Of a DNA stretch of 40,262 nucleotides, positions 22,813-31,522 are shown piece by piece. The position numbers were made by a program, and so were the translations under genes. The notes beneath the pieces were generated by a model. The model was not told the DNA's origin. It ran no database searches and saw nothing but the letters and a program-made list of their open reading frames with translations. Source of the DNA: Thermus sp. 2.9 (lineage in GTDB: Bacteria; Deinococcota; Deinococci; Deinococcales; Thermaceae); contig NZ_JTJB01000006.1 in NCBI RefSeq assembly GCF_000794385.1, positions 1-40,262 on the forward strand. The letters run 5' to 3'. How positions within the stretch are numbered: the stretch's first letter is position 1; each line of letters opens with the position of its first letter.

Positions 22813-23574
22813 ATGCGGCCCTGCCCGCCCAAGCCCGTGGCCCGCATCTGGGGAGGAAGCGCCTTGGGATTTGGCCCGGGGATCGGCGAGGTCTGGCTTT
22901 GCGAGCACCCCCTTTTGGTGAAGCTTTTGGACCCCAGGGACTGGCTTTCCGTCCAGGTCCATCCACCCCACGCCTACGCCCTTAGGGTGGAGGGAAGGCC
23001 CGGCAAGTACGAGGCCTGGTACGTGCTCTCCCCGGGGGAGATCGTCCACGGGTTTTCCCGCCCCGTGACCCGGGAGGAGGTGGAAGCAAGGGCGCGGGCG
23101 GGCACCCTGGACGAGGTCTTGAACCGGGTGCGGGTGGAAAGGGGCCAGGTGGTTTACCTCCCCGCGGGCCTCGTGCACGCCCTGGGGCCTGGGGTGCGGG
23201 TCTACGAGGTCCAGACCCCCTCCGACCTCACCTACCGCCTTTACGATTACGGCCGCCCCCGGGAGCTCCACCTGGAGAAGGCCCTGGAGGTGGCCCTCCT
23301 GGAGCCCACCCCCATCCTCCAGGCGCCCCCTGAGCCCGTGGAGGGAGGGGAAAGGCTTCTTCCTACCCCCTTCTTTGACCTCTTCCGCTACCCCTTGCGC
23401 GGGCGGCTTTTCCTCCGGCCCGAAGCTCGCCTGGTCCTCACCCTCCTGGAGGGGAAGGCGCGGCTAGGGGAAGCGGCCCTAACGCCCCCCGCCACCTTCC
23501 TCCTGGAGGCGGGGGAGGAGGCGGCTTTAGAGGGGGAGGGGCTCTTCCTCGGGGCTAGCCCGAAAGGCGGCTAA
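22813..23574 (+). CDS. manA: Class I mannose-6-phosphate isomerase
   Basis: 253 aa cupin. Zinc ligands Gln48 and His50 in SVQVHPPHAYA, Glu67 in GKYEAWYVL, and His122 in PAGLVHALGPG. RIWGG near 11-15 is the conserved N-terminal motif of the family. Compact like Bacillus-type enzymes, without the large helical domain. It interconverts fructose-6-P and mannose-6-P, feeding GDP-mannose and, in Thermus, mannosylglycerate. ATG 22813 was preferred over ATG 22801 because the latter lies inside the -10 box, leaving a leaderless message. The 3' end overlaps the convergent regulator gene by 20 bp. Confidence 0.92.
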   Translation: MRPCPPKPVARIWGGSALGFGPGIGEVWLCEHPLLVKLLDPRDWLSVQVHPPHAYALRVEGRPGKYEAWYVLSPGEIVHGFSRPVTREEVEARARAGTLDEVLNRVRVERGQVVYLPAGLVHALGPGVRVYEVQTPSDLTYRLYDYGRPRELHLEKALEVALLEPTPILQAPPEPVEGGERLLPTPFFDLFRYPLRGRLFLRPEARLVLTLLEGKARLGEAALTPPATFLLEAGEEAALEGEGLFLGASPKGG

Positions 23575-26164
23575 GAAGGGCCTGGAGCCTGGGGGAAGGC
23601 TTTTCCCCAAGCTCTTGCCAAAGCCGCTTGCGGTATCCTTCCAAAAAACGCAGGGCCCGGGCCCTTTGTCCCCTCTTCAGGCAGGTTTCCACCAGGAGGG
23701 TAAGGGCCTCCTCGTCCAGGGGGTCTAGCTCCAGGAGGCGCTCCAGGTAAAGGGGCTCGCCCTTTTGCAGGAAAAGGGCCCGCACCCGGTGGAAGACCTC
23801 CTCCCGTCTGCGGTCCAGAAGGGGGTGGTCCAGGCCGGGGAAGAGGGGCTCTTGGTAAAGCCGTAGCGCCTCCTCGGCTTTCCCTTCCGCCAGGGCCCTT
23901 TCCAGGGCGAAGAGGTCCGCCTCCACCCGGGCAAGGCCCTCCTCCAGGAGGTAGGTGGGGACCCCCCAGGGTTCCAGGGCCTTCCGGAGCCGGGCGAGCC
24001 AGACGTAGAGGTTATTGAGGGCGGCCTCTTCGGAGAGGTCGGGCCAGAGGGCGAAGGCCACCTCCTCCCGAGGGAGGCCCAGGAGGAGGAGGGCGAAGAC
24101 CTCCTTGGCCTTGCCCTTGAGGGCCACGGGGCCCAAGGGACCCTCCAGGCGGAACCTCCCCAGGACCTCCACCCGCAAGGGGGGGATTTCCCCGTGGCGG
24201 AGGAGGACGGCTTCCCGGGGGCCCAGGCGCAGGACCTCCTCCAGGGGGTAGGCCTGGGCGAGCTCGGGGCGGTTGCGGGGGAGGAGGGAGAGGGGGAGGA
24301 GGCCGGGGAGGATGCGGGCCCCCACCTGGGTGAGGTTTAGGAGGGCGTCCAGGTCCTTCTCCTCCCCCAAAAGGCGGTAGCGGGCGGCGTGCCAGTAGAG
24401 CCTTTCCTCCCGCTCCTCGGGGTAGGGGGGGAGGAGGCTTGCGTCCCGCTTGAGGAGGGCCAGGGTGAGCCGGGGGAGGAAGCCCTCTAGGCCCTCCACC
24501 AGGCTTGGGTCTCCCCGAAGCTCCGCCAAAAGCGCCCTGCCCCGAGCCACCAGGTAAGGGTTTTCCCAGAGCTCCGCTTGGGCCAGGAGGCGGGCGAGGG
24601 CTCCTTCGTCCCCTTCCAGGTGGGCGAGGAGCATGGCGGCCTCGAGGGCGGCCAAGGGGTTCCCGGGGGCCTCCTGGGCCCGCTTCAGGTACGCCTTGGC
24701 CTTTTCCCTTTCCCCGAGGAGGAGGTAAAGCCGCCCCAGGTCCCGCAGGTGGCCAGGGAGATTGGCGTGGGTGTAGCTAGGGGAAAGCCCGAGCTCCTCG
24801 AGGGCGGTGATCCGCCCCAGGAGATCCCCTTGGAGCTCAAAGCGCAAAAGGGCCAGGTTGGTGAGGGGGGCGGCGCGGTAGGGGCTTTCCGGGGGAAGGC
24901 GCCTTAGGGCCTCCTCCAAAAGCCCCATGGCCTCCAAGGGCTTTCCCTCCTCGTAGGGCACCCGGGCCGCGTCGTTGAGGAAGCGCCCCGCAAGCTCCCC
25001 CGGCACCTGGTCCAGAAGGCCAAGGCCCCGCTCCAGGTAGGCCCGGGCCCGGGGCAGGTCCTGCCCCAGCATGGGCTCGGCCAGGTAGTAGGCCAGGTGC
25101 CCTAGGGCAGTAAGGGCGACCCGAGGTTCCTCGTGCAAGAGGCCTTCCAAAAGGGAAACGCCCTCCTTCCTGCCGCACTGCAAAAGCGCCTCCCCCAGGC
25201 GCAGCTTGGCCCTGGGCCCCCCCGTGCGCAAGAGCGCTTCCCAGGCGAGGAGGCGCTCCGCCGGGGTGGATATCTGGATGGGCCTTTCCAGGAGGGCGAG
25301 GAGGTCTTCCCTGAGGCCAGAGGCGAAGTAGGCCTCGGCCAAAAGCTCTGGGGGAAGCCTCCCTTCCGCCTCCCGCACCGCCTTTTGCACCTCGGGGAGG
25401 AGGCTTCGTAGGGCCATCTCCCGCATGAGGTCGTGGAGGCGGAAGCCCTCGGGGGTGAGGCGCAGGAGGCCTTTTTGGAAGAGGTTTTCCGTGGCGGGGG
25501 TGGCGTGGGCTTGGGGGAGGAAGGGAAGGGCCGCAAGGAGAAGCCCCTCCCTAAACTCATCCTCGCTCAGGCTCTCCCTTAAGCCCTGGAGGAGGGCTTC
25601 CGCCTCCGGGGGCCGGCCCGTGAGGGCGGAGAGGAAGAGGGGCAAGGGCCACCCCCCCGTGGCCCGGTGGGCCTCTTCAAAGCCTTCCCGCCCCCCGAAG
25701 AGGGCCCGGGCCTCCTCGAGGGTAAAGGCCAGGTCCTCGGGGCCTAGGCGCACCAACCTTCCCTCCGCCAGGAGCTTGGGGAGCTCGGGGTAGGGGAGGG
25801 GTTTGCGGCTCGCCAGGACCAGGAGGCAGGGGAGGGTGCGGAGGAGGGGGGAGAGGGCCTCCTCCCCGGTGAGGTCCTCCAGGACCACCAGGGTGGGCTC
25901 GGCCTTCAGGCCTTCCAGGACCACGCCCCAAGGCGCCTCTTCCGGCAGGCCCAGGCCCCGGGCCAAAAGGGCCCGGGGCTCCCCGAGGAGGGCGCTCCCC
26001 CAAAGGGTGCGCATCCCTAGCCTTGCCGCCAGTTGCCCGGCCAAGACGCTCTTGCCGAAGCCCGCCGGGGCCTGAAGGTGGACGGCGAAGCCCACCTCCT
26101 CGGGAAGGCGGTCCAAAAGGCGGCCTCGTTCCAGATAAACCGGGCTTTGCCAGGCAAGGGCCAT
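23555..26164 (-). CDS. STAND-ATPase/TPR transcriptional regulator with C-terminal BTAD
   Basis: 869 aa. Residues 30-190 form a MalT/STAND-like NTPase with P-loop APAGFGKS (Lys38) and LVVLEDLTG as Walker B. A helical region with TPR-like repeats follows (about 280-600; e.g. ARAYLERGLGLLDQVPG, GHLRDLGRLYLLLGEREKAKAYLKRA). From about 630 comes an OmpR/SARP-type winged helix ([45 protein letters not shown]) and a bacterial transcriptional activation domain to the end. The target is unknown. Divergent from aroA with 86 bp between them. It has a good promoter of its own. Confidence 0.85.
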   Translation of the reverse strand: MALAWQSPVYLERGRLLDRLPEEVGFAVHLQAPAGFGKSVLAGQLAARLGMRTLWGSALLGEPRALLARGLGLPEEAPWGVVLEGLKAEPTLVVLEDLTGEEALSPLLRTLPCLLVLASRKPLPYPELPKLLAEGRLVRLGPEDLAFTLEEARALFGGREGFEEAHRATGGWPLPLFLSALTGRPPEAEALLQGLRESLSEDEFREGLLLAALPFLPQAHATPATENLFQKGLLRLTPEGFRLHDLMREMALRSLLPEVQKAVREAEGRLPPELLAEAYFASGLREDLLALLERPIQISTPAERLLAWEALLRTGGPRAKLRLGEALLQCGRKEGVSLLEGLLHEEPRVALTALGHLAYYLAEPMLGQDLPRARAYLERGLGLLDQVPGELAGRFLNDAARVPYEEGKPLEAMGLLEEALRRLPPESPYRAAPLTNLALLRFELQGDLLGRITALEELGLSPSYTHANLPGHLRDLGRLYLLLGEREKAKAYLKRAQEAPGNPLAALEAAMLLAHLEGDEGALARLLAQAELWENPYLVARGRALLAELRGDPSLVEGLEGFLPRLTLALLKRDASLLPPYPEEREERLYWHAARYRLLGEEKDLDALLNLTQVGARILPGLLPLSLLPRNRPELAQAYPLEEVLRLGPREAVLLRHGEIPPLRVEVLGRFRLEGPLGPVALKGKAKEVFALLLLGLPREEVAFALWPDLSEEAALNNLYVWLARLRKALEPWGVPTYLLEEGLARVEADLFALERALAEGKAEEALRLYQEPLFPGLDHPLLDRRREEVFHRVRALFLQKGEPLYLERLLELDPLDEEALTLLVETCLKRGQRARALRFLEGYRKRLWQELGEKPSPRLQALLSRLSG

Positions 26165-26175
26165 GCTTGCCCCCT

Positions 26176-26204
26176 ATTTTAGAAAGCCCCTCCCCTTCTT
26201 CCAA
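26176..26204 (-). promoter_or_regulatory. Promoter of the BTAD regulator
   Basis: Minus-strand -35 TTGGAA (26199-26204), exactly 17 bp, -10 TAAAAT (26176-26181). The -10 ends 11 bases before the ATG, so the leader is very short or absent. Confidence 0.7.
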
Positions 26205-26213
26205 GCCTCGCCC

Positions 26214-26243
26214 TTGACCGAAGGCCCCTTCCCGCCCAAGACT
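26214..26243 (+). promoter_or_regulatory. Promoter of the aroA operon
   Basis: -35 TTGACC (26214-26219), 18 bp, -10 AAGACT (26238-26243), then seven bases to the aroA ATG, suggesting a leaderless mRNA. The -10 is a poor match. The -35 is back-to-back with that of the divergent regulator (10 bp apart). Confidence 0.5.
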
Positions 26244-26250
26244 AGGGGGC

Positions 26251-27540
26251 ATGGACCGCGCCCACCTGGACCTGAAGCCCTCGGGCCCCTTGCGGGGGGC
26301 CCTAAGGGTGCCCGGGGACAAGTCCGTGACCCACCGGGGCCTCATGCTCCTCGCCCTGGCGGAGGGGGAGGGAAGGCTCCTTTACCCCCTCAAGGCCGGG
26401 GACACCCTCTCCACCGCCCGGGTCCTTGGGGCCTTGGGGGCGGAGATCGCCGAGGAGGGCCCCCACTTCCGGGTGCGGGGACAGGGCCTTCGCCTGAAGG
26501 AGCCCGGGGACGTCTTGGACTGCGGCAACGCCGGGACCCTCATGCGCCTCATCCTGGGCATCCTCGCGGGGCAGGAGGGGCTTTTCGCCGTTCTGACCGG
26601 GGATCACTCCCTGCGCCGCCGCCCCATGGGCCGGGTGGTGGAGCCCCTAAGGGCCATGGGGGCCCAGGTGGACGGGCGGGAAGGGGGGAAAAGGGCGCCC
26701 TTGGCGGTGCGGGGGGCGTCGTTGCGGGGCATCCGCTACACCCTTCCCGTGCCCAGCGCCCAGGTGAAAAGCGCCCTCCTCCTCGCCGGCCTCTTCGCCG
26801 AGGGCGTCACGGAGGTGGAGGAGCCCGTTCCCACCCGGGACCACACGGAAAGGCTTTTCCGCCACTTCGGCCTGCCCCTTGGGGTGGAGGGGAACCGGAT
26901 CCGGACGCGCCGGGCGGACCCCTTCCCCGCCCGGGACCTGGTGGTGCCGGGGGACTTCTCCTCTGCCGCCTTCTTCCTGGTGGCGGCCCTCATCACCCCG
27001 GGCTCAGAGGTGGTGGTGGAGGGGGTGGGCTTGAACCCCACCCGCACCGGGCTTTTGCAGGTCCTTGCCTCCATGGGGGCGGACCTGGAGTGGCGGGTCC
27101 TGGAAGGGGAGGCGGGGGAGCCCGTGGGCTACATCCGGGCCCGGTATAGCCCCCTAAAGGGGGTTTCCGTGGACCCCGCCCTCATCCCCCTCATGGTGGA
27201 CGAGGTGCCCATCCTGGCCGCCGCCGCCGCCTGGGCGGAAGGGGAGACCTTCATCCCCAACCTTTCGGAGCTCCGGGTGAAGGAGTCCGACCGGGTGGCC
27301 GCCATTGCCCACAACCTGAGGGCCTTGGGGGTGGAGGTGGAAGAGGGCCCGGACTGGCTCAGGATCCGGGGGGGCGGGGTGCGCCCGGGGGAGGTGGAGC
27401 CCTTCCACGACCACCGCATCGCCATGGCCTTCGCCGTGGCGGGCCTCCCCGTGGGGGTTAGGGTGTGGGAGCCCGGCTGGGCGGAGATCTCCTACCCCGG
27501 CTTTTTCCGGGACCTCCTTGGGCTATGCGGGGGATCGTGA
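26251..27540 (+). CDS. aroA: 3-phosphoshikimate 1-carboxyvinyltransferase (EPSP synthase)
   Basis: 429 aa. PEP/shikimate-3-P-binding motifs: [13 protein letters not shown] (21-33), [12 protein letters not shown] (about 88-99) with the glycine usually tied to glyphosate sensitivity, [15 protein letters not shown], and the catalytic [12 protein letters not shown] and [29 protein letters not shown] near the end is the second signature. Sixth step of the shikimate pathway to aromatic amino acids. First of six co-directional genes; its end overlaps cmk by 16 bp. Confidence 0.96.
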   Translation: MDRAHLDLKPSGPLRGALRVPGDKSVTHRGLMLLALAEGEGRLLYPLKAGDTLSTARVLGALGAEIAEEGPHFRVRGQGLRLKEPGDVLDCGNAGTLMRLILGILAGQEGLFAVLTGDHSLRRRPMGRVVEPLRAMGAQVDGREGGKRAPLAVRGASLRGIRYTLPVPSAQVKSALLLAGLFAEGVTEVEEPVPTRDHTERLFRHFGLPLGVEGNRIRTRRADPFPARDLVVPGDFSSAAFFLVAALITPGSEVVVEGVGLNPTRTGLLQVLASMGADLEWRVLEGEAGEPVGYIRARYSPLKGVSVDPALIPLMVDEVPILAAAAAWAEGETFIPNLSELRVKESDRVAAIAHNLRALGVEVEEGPDWLRIRGGGVRPGEVEPFHDHRIAMAFAVAGLPVGVRVWEPGWAEISYPGFFRDLLGLCGGS

Positions 27541-28148
27541 CCCTAGACGGGCCTTCCGCCTCGGGGAAAAGCTCCGTGGCGAAGCGGGTGGCGGAGGCCC
27601 TGGGGGTGCCCTACCTCTCCAGCGGCCTCCTCTACCGGGCGGCGGCCCTTCTTGCCCTGCGGGCGGGGGTGGACCCCAAGGACGAGGCCGGGCTCCTGCG
27701 GCTTCTTGAGGCCCAGCGGGTGCGCTTGGTTCCGGGGCGGGAAAACCGGGTCCTGGCGGATGGCGAGGACCTCACCCCCTTCCTCCACACCCTCGAGGTG
27801 GACCGGGTGGTCTCGGAGGTGGCCCGACACCCAGGGGTGCGGGCTTGGGTGAACGAACGGCTCAAGGAGGTGCCCCCGCCCTTCGTGGCCGAGGGGCGGG
27901 ACATGGGCACCGCCGTCTTCCCCGAGGCCCCCCACAAGTTCTACCTCACGGCAAGCCCCGAGGTGCGGGCCAGGCGCCGGGCCAAGGAGCGGCCAAGCGA
28001 CTACGAGGCCGTGCTTCGGGACCTCCTCGTGCGGGACGAGAGGGACAAGGCCCAAAGCGCCCCCGCCCCCGACGCCCTCGTCCTGGACACCTCGGGCATG
28101 ACCCTGGACGAGGTGGTGGCCTGGATCTTGGAGCGCCTCAAGGACTAG
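27525..28148 (+). CDS. cmk: Cytidylate kinase
   Basis: 207 aa. P-loop GPSASGKSS at 9-17, [15 protein letters not shown] with the CMP-binding SGxxYR, and [15 protein letters not shown] with the conserved RDxGT. The lid reads [10 protein letters not shown], then [11 protein letters not shown], matching bacterial CMP kinases. It phosphorylates CMP/dCMP. ATG 27525 lies inside the aroA end; aroA-cmk pairing is common in bacteria. Confidence 0.95.
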   Translation: MRGIVTLDGPSASGKSSVAKRVAEALGVPYLSSGLLYRAAALLALRAGVDPKDEAGLLRLLEAQRVRLVPGRENRVLADGEDLTPFLHTLEVDRVVSEVARHPGVRAWVNERLKEVPPPFVAEGRDMGTAVFPEAPHKFYLTASPEVRARRRAKERPSDYEAVLRDLLVRDERDKAQSAPAPDALVLDTSGMTLDEVVAWILERLKD

Positions 28149-28150
28149 CC

Positions 28151-28933
28151 ATGGTGCCGGGGGCCAAGGCCAGGCCGGTGCAGGAGTTCCTGAACGTTCT
28201 CCTCTTCCGCCCCCTGGCCCACCTCCTGGTGCGCCTCCTCCTCCCCACCTCCGTGCGCCCTCCCCACCTGGTCCTCTTCCACACGGGCCTGGCCCTCCTC
28301 GCCGCTTGGCTCCTTTACCGGGGCGAGGACCTTTGGGCGGCGTTCCTTCTTCAGCTCAAGACCGTGTTGGACAACGCCGACGGGCAGCTCGCCCGGCTCA
28401 GGGGGGAGGTGAGCGCCTTGGGCCGCTATTTGGACACGGAGATGGACTTCCTGGGCAACCTCGCCCTTTTTGTGGCCCTGGCCCTGCGCACGGGGGAGGG
28501 GGAGAAGGCCCTCCTGGCCTTCTTGGTCTTCACCCTGGTGCAGTCCTTTGACTTCAACCTGGAGCGGCTTTACCGGGAGGCGCGGGGGCTTCCCCTCCCC
28601 GAGGAGCCCCAGGACCCCGAAACGCCCCTTCTCCGCCTCCTCCGGGGCCTTTACGCCCTCCTTTTCCTCCCCCAAGACCGCGCCATCCGGGCCTTGGAGC
28701 TTTTCCTAAAGAGGCGCTTGGGCCTGGACCCCTTGCGCTTTTGGGACGAGGGGGCTTTGGCGGGGGTGGTGAACCTGGGGCTTAGCACCCAGCTTTTCTT
28801 CCTCGGGGTCTTTCTCCTCTTCCACCAGCCTGCGGCCTACCTCACCTTCGTCCTCCTCCAGGCCCTGTATCTTGGCCTTGGGTACGTATGGAGGATCGTC
28901 CGCAGTATCCCATCCCCACGGTGGGGGCCCTAG
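28151..28933 (+). CDS. CDP-alcohol phosphatidyltransferase family protein
   Basis: 260 aa, about six membrane helices. The signature D-x2-DG-x2-AR-x8-G-x3-D-x3-D is complete: Asp74, Asp77-Gly78, Ala81-Arg82, Gly91, Asp95, Asp99. It joins a CDP-linked lipid or alcohol to an acceptor alcohol; the substrate cannot be read from sequence. The C-terminal half (130-260) is longer than in PgsA and could be specific to Thermus polar lipids. ATG 28151 starts two bases after cmk. Its end overlaps the Nudix gene by 46 bp. Confidence 0.85.
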   Translation: MVPGAKARPVQEFLNVLLFRPLAHLLVRLLLPTSVRPPHLVLFHTGLALLAAWLLYRGEDLWAAFLLQLKTVLDNADGQLARLRGEVSALGRYLDTEMDFLGNLALFVALALRTGEGEKALLAFLVFTLVQSFDFNLERLYREARGLPLPEEPQDPETPLLRLLRGLYALLFLPQDRAIRALELFLKRRLGLDPLRFWDEGALAGVVNLGLSTQLFFLGVFLLFHQPAAYLTFVLLQALYLGLGYVWRIVRSIPSPRWGP

Positions 28934-29304
28934 TGGAGCAGGGGGGCAAGGTGCTCTTGGTGCGCACCGCCAAGTGGCGGGGGCTTTGGGGGGTGCCGGG
29001 GGGAAAGGTGGAGTGGGGTGAGGGCCTGGAGGATGCCCTGAGGCGGGAATTGCGGGAGGAGGTGGGGCTGGAGCTTTTGGAAATCCGCTTCGCCCTGGTG
29101 CAGGAGGCCCTCTTTAGCCCGGAGTTCCACAAGCCCACCCACATGCTCCTCTTCAACTACTTCGCCAAGGGGGAGGGGGCGGTGCGGCCCAATGAGGAGA
29201 TCCTGGAGTGGGCCTGGCTTCCCCCGGAGGCCGCCCTCACCTACCCCCTCAACACCTTCACCCGGAAGCTTCTATTGCGGTACCTGGAGGGCCCATGCGG
29301 GTAG
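28888..29304 (+). CDS. Nudix hydrolase
   Basis: 138 aa. Full Nudix box Gx5Ex7REUxEExGU at 39-61 ([20 protein letters not shown], with EVGL next). GLWGVPGGK just before is typical of MutT/ADP-ribose pyrophosphatase-like members. Substrate not determinable; 8-oxo-dGTP, ADP-ribose and CDP-derivatives are all possible. It begins inside the preceding CDP-alcohol transferase gene and overlaps the following SDR by 10 bp, so it is tightly co-translated. Confidence 0.9.
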   Translation: MEDRPQYPIPTVGALVEQGGKVLLVRTAKWRGLWGVPGGKVEWGEGLEDALRRELREEVGLELLEIRFALVQEALFSPEFHKPTHMLLFNYFAKGEGAVRPNEEILEWAWLPPEAALTYPLNTFTRKLLLRYLEGPCG

Positions 29305-29999
29305 CCCTGGTCACGGGAAGCGCCAAGGGGATTGGCCGGGCCATCCTCCTGGCCTTGGCCAAGGAGGGGTTTAACGTGGCCGTGCACTACCGCACCTCCG
29401 GGGGCCTGGCCGAGGCCACCCGGGCCGAGGCGGAGGCCCTGGGGGTGAAGGCCATCAAGGTGCGGGCGGACCTCACCCGGGAGGAGGAGGTGGCGGGCCT
29501 GGTGGAGGAGGTGCGCTACCACCTGGGGGGGATTGGGGTTTTGGTGAACAACGTGGGGGATTACCTCTACAAGCCCATTGAGGAGGTGAGCCTCGAGGAG
29601 TGGCGCTGGATTATGGACACCAACCTCACCGCCACCTTCCTCCTCACCCAGAAGGTCCTTCCCCTCATGGTGGCCCAAGGGTATGGGCGCATCGTGAACC
29701 TGGGCTACGCCGGGGCCACCAACCCCATCGCAAGGCCCCACGTCACCCCCTACGCCATCGCCAAGATGGGGGTGGTCCTTTACACCAAGGCCATCGCCAA
29801 GCGCTTCGCCCAGGCGGGGATCACCGCCAACGTGGTGGCCCCCGGGGTGGCGGAAAACTCCATTTCCAAGCCCCTTCAGGAGATCCCCATGGGGCGGCTC
29901 GCCCTCCTGGAGGAGGTGGCCCGGGCGGTGCTCTTCTTCGTGCGGGAGCCCTACCTCACGGGGCAGGTCCTCGAGGTGGCGGGGGGGTGGAACCTGTAG
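29295..29999 (+). CDS. Short-chain dehydrogenase/reductase lacking the usual catalytic Ser
   Basis: 234 aa Rossmann fold: TGSAKGIG (7-14) cofactor loop, NNVG (85-88) for NNAG, Tyr153 and Lys157 in YAIAK, and the C-terminal [12 protein letters not shown] typical of FabG-like enzymes. The catalytic Ser expected 13 residues before Tyr153 is Gly140 in [10 protein letters not shown]. This branch occurs in other thermophiles and bacilli, so it is probably not an error. It could still bind NAD(P), and reductase activity may be altered. ATG 29295 overlaps the Nudix stop. Confidence 0.85.
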   Translation: MRVALVTGSAKGIGRAILLALAKEGFNVAVHYRTSGGLAEATRAEAEALGVKAIKVRADLTREEEVAGLVEEVRYHLGGIGVLVNNVGDYLYKPIEEVSLEEWRWIMDTNLTATFLLTQKVLPLMVAQGYGRIVNLGYAGATNPIARPHVTPYAIAKMGVVLYTKAIAKRFAQAGITANVVAPGVAENSISKPLQEIPMGRLALLEEVARAVLFFVREPYLTGQVLEVAGGWNL

Positions 30000-30000
30000 G

Positions 30001-30987
30001 ATGGGCTTCGTGGACGGGAACGCCCCTGACCCCAAGTACTGGGAAAAGATGCGGCTCGTGGCCGAGGTCCTGAGGGCGGTGGAGGGCCCCATCTACATCG
30101 CCACCCACGTGGACCCCGATGGGGACGCCATCGGGAGCTCCTTGGGGCTCTATAGGGCCCTCAAGGCCCTGGGCAAGGACGCCCGCTGGGTGGCCGAGCC
30201 CCCCCGCTTCCTCCGCTTCCTCCCCAAGGAGGAGGAGTACTCCGACCCCGTGGACAAGCTTCCCCCCGGGGCCACCCTGGTGGCCTTGGACAGCGCCGAG
30301 CCCTCGAGGGTGGTGGGGGTGCCGGTGGAGGGCTTCGTCATCAACATTGACCACCACGGCACCAACCCCCGCTTCGGACAGCTTTACGTGGTGGACCCCT
30401 CCAAGGCGGCCACGGCCCAGATGGTCAAGGACCTCATTGACCTCCTGGGGGTGGCCTGGACGGCGGAGATCGCCACCCCCGTGCTCACCGGCATCCTCAC
30501 GGACACCGGCAACTTCCGCTTCGCCAACACCACCCCCGAGGTGCTCAAGGTGGCGGCGGAGCTGGTGGGCTACGGGGTGAAGCTGGCCGAGCTCACCGAC
30601 CGCCTCCAGTTCCGCCCTCCCTCCTACTTCCGCCTCATGGGCCAGGTCCTCTCCACCGTGGCCTTCCACTTTGGGGGGCTTCTCGTCACCGCCCACCTGC
30701 CGGAGGAGGCCAAGCGGGAGGAGGAGGACTCCGACGACTTCGTGGGCCTCATCCGCTACGTGGAGGGGAGCGTGGTTAGCGTTTTCCTGCGCAAGCGGGA
30801 GGAGGGGGTGAAGGTGTCCATCCGCTCCCGGGGCGGGGTTTCCGCCCAGAACATCGCCTTAAAGCTCGGGGGCGGGGGGCACGTGCCCGCCGCCGGGGCC
30901 ACGCTTAAGGGGGTGGATCTGGACCGGGCCTACGAGCTGGTGCTGGAGGCGGTCCAGGAGGAGCTTAGGCGGGCGGGGTACCTCTAG
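30001..30987 (+). CDS. nrnA: Oligoribonuclease/pAp phosphatase NrnA (DHH family)
   Basis: 328 aa. DHH domain: HVDPDGDAIGS (36-46), DSAEPSRV (97-104), DHH at 117-119, GILTDTGNFRF. DHHA1 domain with GGGGHVPAAG near 297 for substrate binding. It degrades 2-5-mer nanoRNAs and dephosphorylates pAp. It starts one base after the SDR stop, last in the aroA operon. The 3' end overlaps the convergent Uma2 gene by 23 bp. Confidence 0.93.
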   Translation: MGFVDGNAPDPKYWEKMRLVAEVLRAVEGPIYIATHVDPDGDAIGSSLGLYRALKALGKDARWVAEPPRFLRFLPKEEEYSDPVDKLPPGATLVALDSAEPSRVVGVPVEGFVINIDHHGTNPRFGQLYVVDPSKAATAQMVKDLIDLLGVAWTAEIATPVLTGILTDTGNFRFANTTPEVLKVAAELVGYGVKLAELTDRLQFRPPSYFRLMGQVLSTVAFHFGGLLVTAHLPEEAKREEEDSDDFVGLIRYVEGSVVSVFLRKREEGVKVSIRSRGGVSAQNIALKLGGGGHVPAAGATLKGVDLDRAYELVLEAVQEELRRAGYL

Positions 30988-31513
30988 GAGGGTCAAAGGG
31001 GAAGGGTGGGCCCTCCAGAAGGAGGGGCGCCACCGCTTCCCCTGGCTCCAGGAGGAGGCGGAGGCGGTAGCGGTTGCCCTTAGGCTCCCGGTAGACCTCC
31101 AGGGTATCCGTCCCCACCAGCCAGACCTCGGGGATCCCAGCCTGGGCGTAAAGGGGTAGCTTCACTCCTTCGTCCAGCTCACGGGTGGAGAGGCTTACCT
31201 CCACCACCAACAGGACATCCTCGGCCTGGGGGAGGCGGGTTCGGTAGAAGTCCTCCCGGGGATGGAGGAGGGCCAGGTCGGGTTGGGGCAAGGAGGTGGG
31301 GGAGAGGAGGAGAGGGTTTTGCACGTAGACCAGCGCCCGGTCCCCATAAAGCTGCTCTAGGCGTTTGGTCAGGTAAGTGACCAGGCCGGCGTGTTCGCTG
31401 CCGATGGGGGCCATTTCGTACACCTCGCCGTCCAGAAGCTCTAGCCGCACCCCTTCCGGAGCCTTTTCCAGAAGGGCTTGGAACTCCTCGAGGCCCAAAC
31501 GGTGCCGGATCAC
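30965..31513 (-). CDS. Uma2 family putative endonuclease (DUF820)
   Basis: 182 aa. PD-(D/E)XK-like core: LELLDGEVYEMAPIGSEHAGLV (N-terminal helix/strand), PQPDLALL with the Asp, and VVEVSLSTRELDEGVKLPLYAQAGIPEVWLV with the Glu, followed by a helix carrying Lys. The family is abundant in cyanobacteria, chloroflexi and Thermus, often in multiple copies, and its role is unsettled. GTG 31513 is nine bases after the phosphoglycerate mutase stop with GGAAGGG almost touching it, so initiation may depend on coupling. Confidence 0.85.
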   Translation of the reverse strand: MIRHRLGLEEFQALLEKAPEGVRLELLDGEVYEMAPIGSEHAGLVTYLTKRLEQLYGDRALVYVQNPLLLSPTSLPQPDLALLHPREDFYRTRLPQAEDVLLVVEVSLSTRELDEGVKLPLYAQAGIPEVWLVGTDTLEVYREPKGNRYRLRLLLEPGEAVAPLLLEGPPFPFDPPRGTPPA

Positions 31514-31522
31514 CCTTCCATT

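Noticed and set aside
26244-26250. Strong Shine-Dalgarno for aroA (AGGGGGC)
   Set aside because: It directly follows the probable -10 box, so it would be at or before the transcription start and is unlikely to function as a ribosome binding site.
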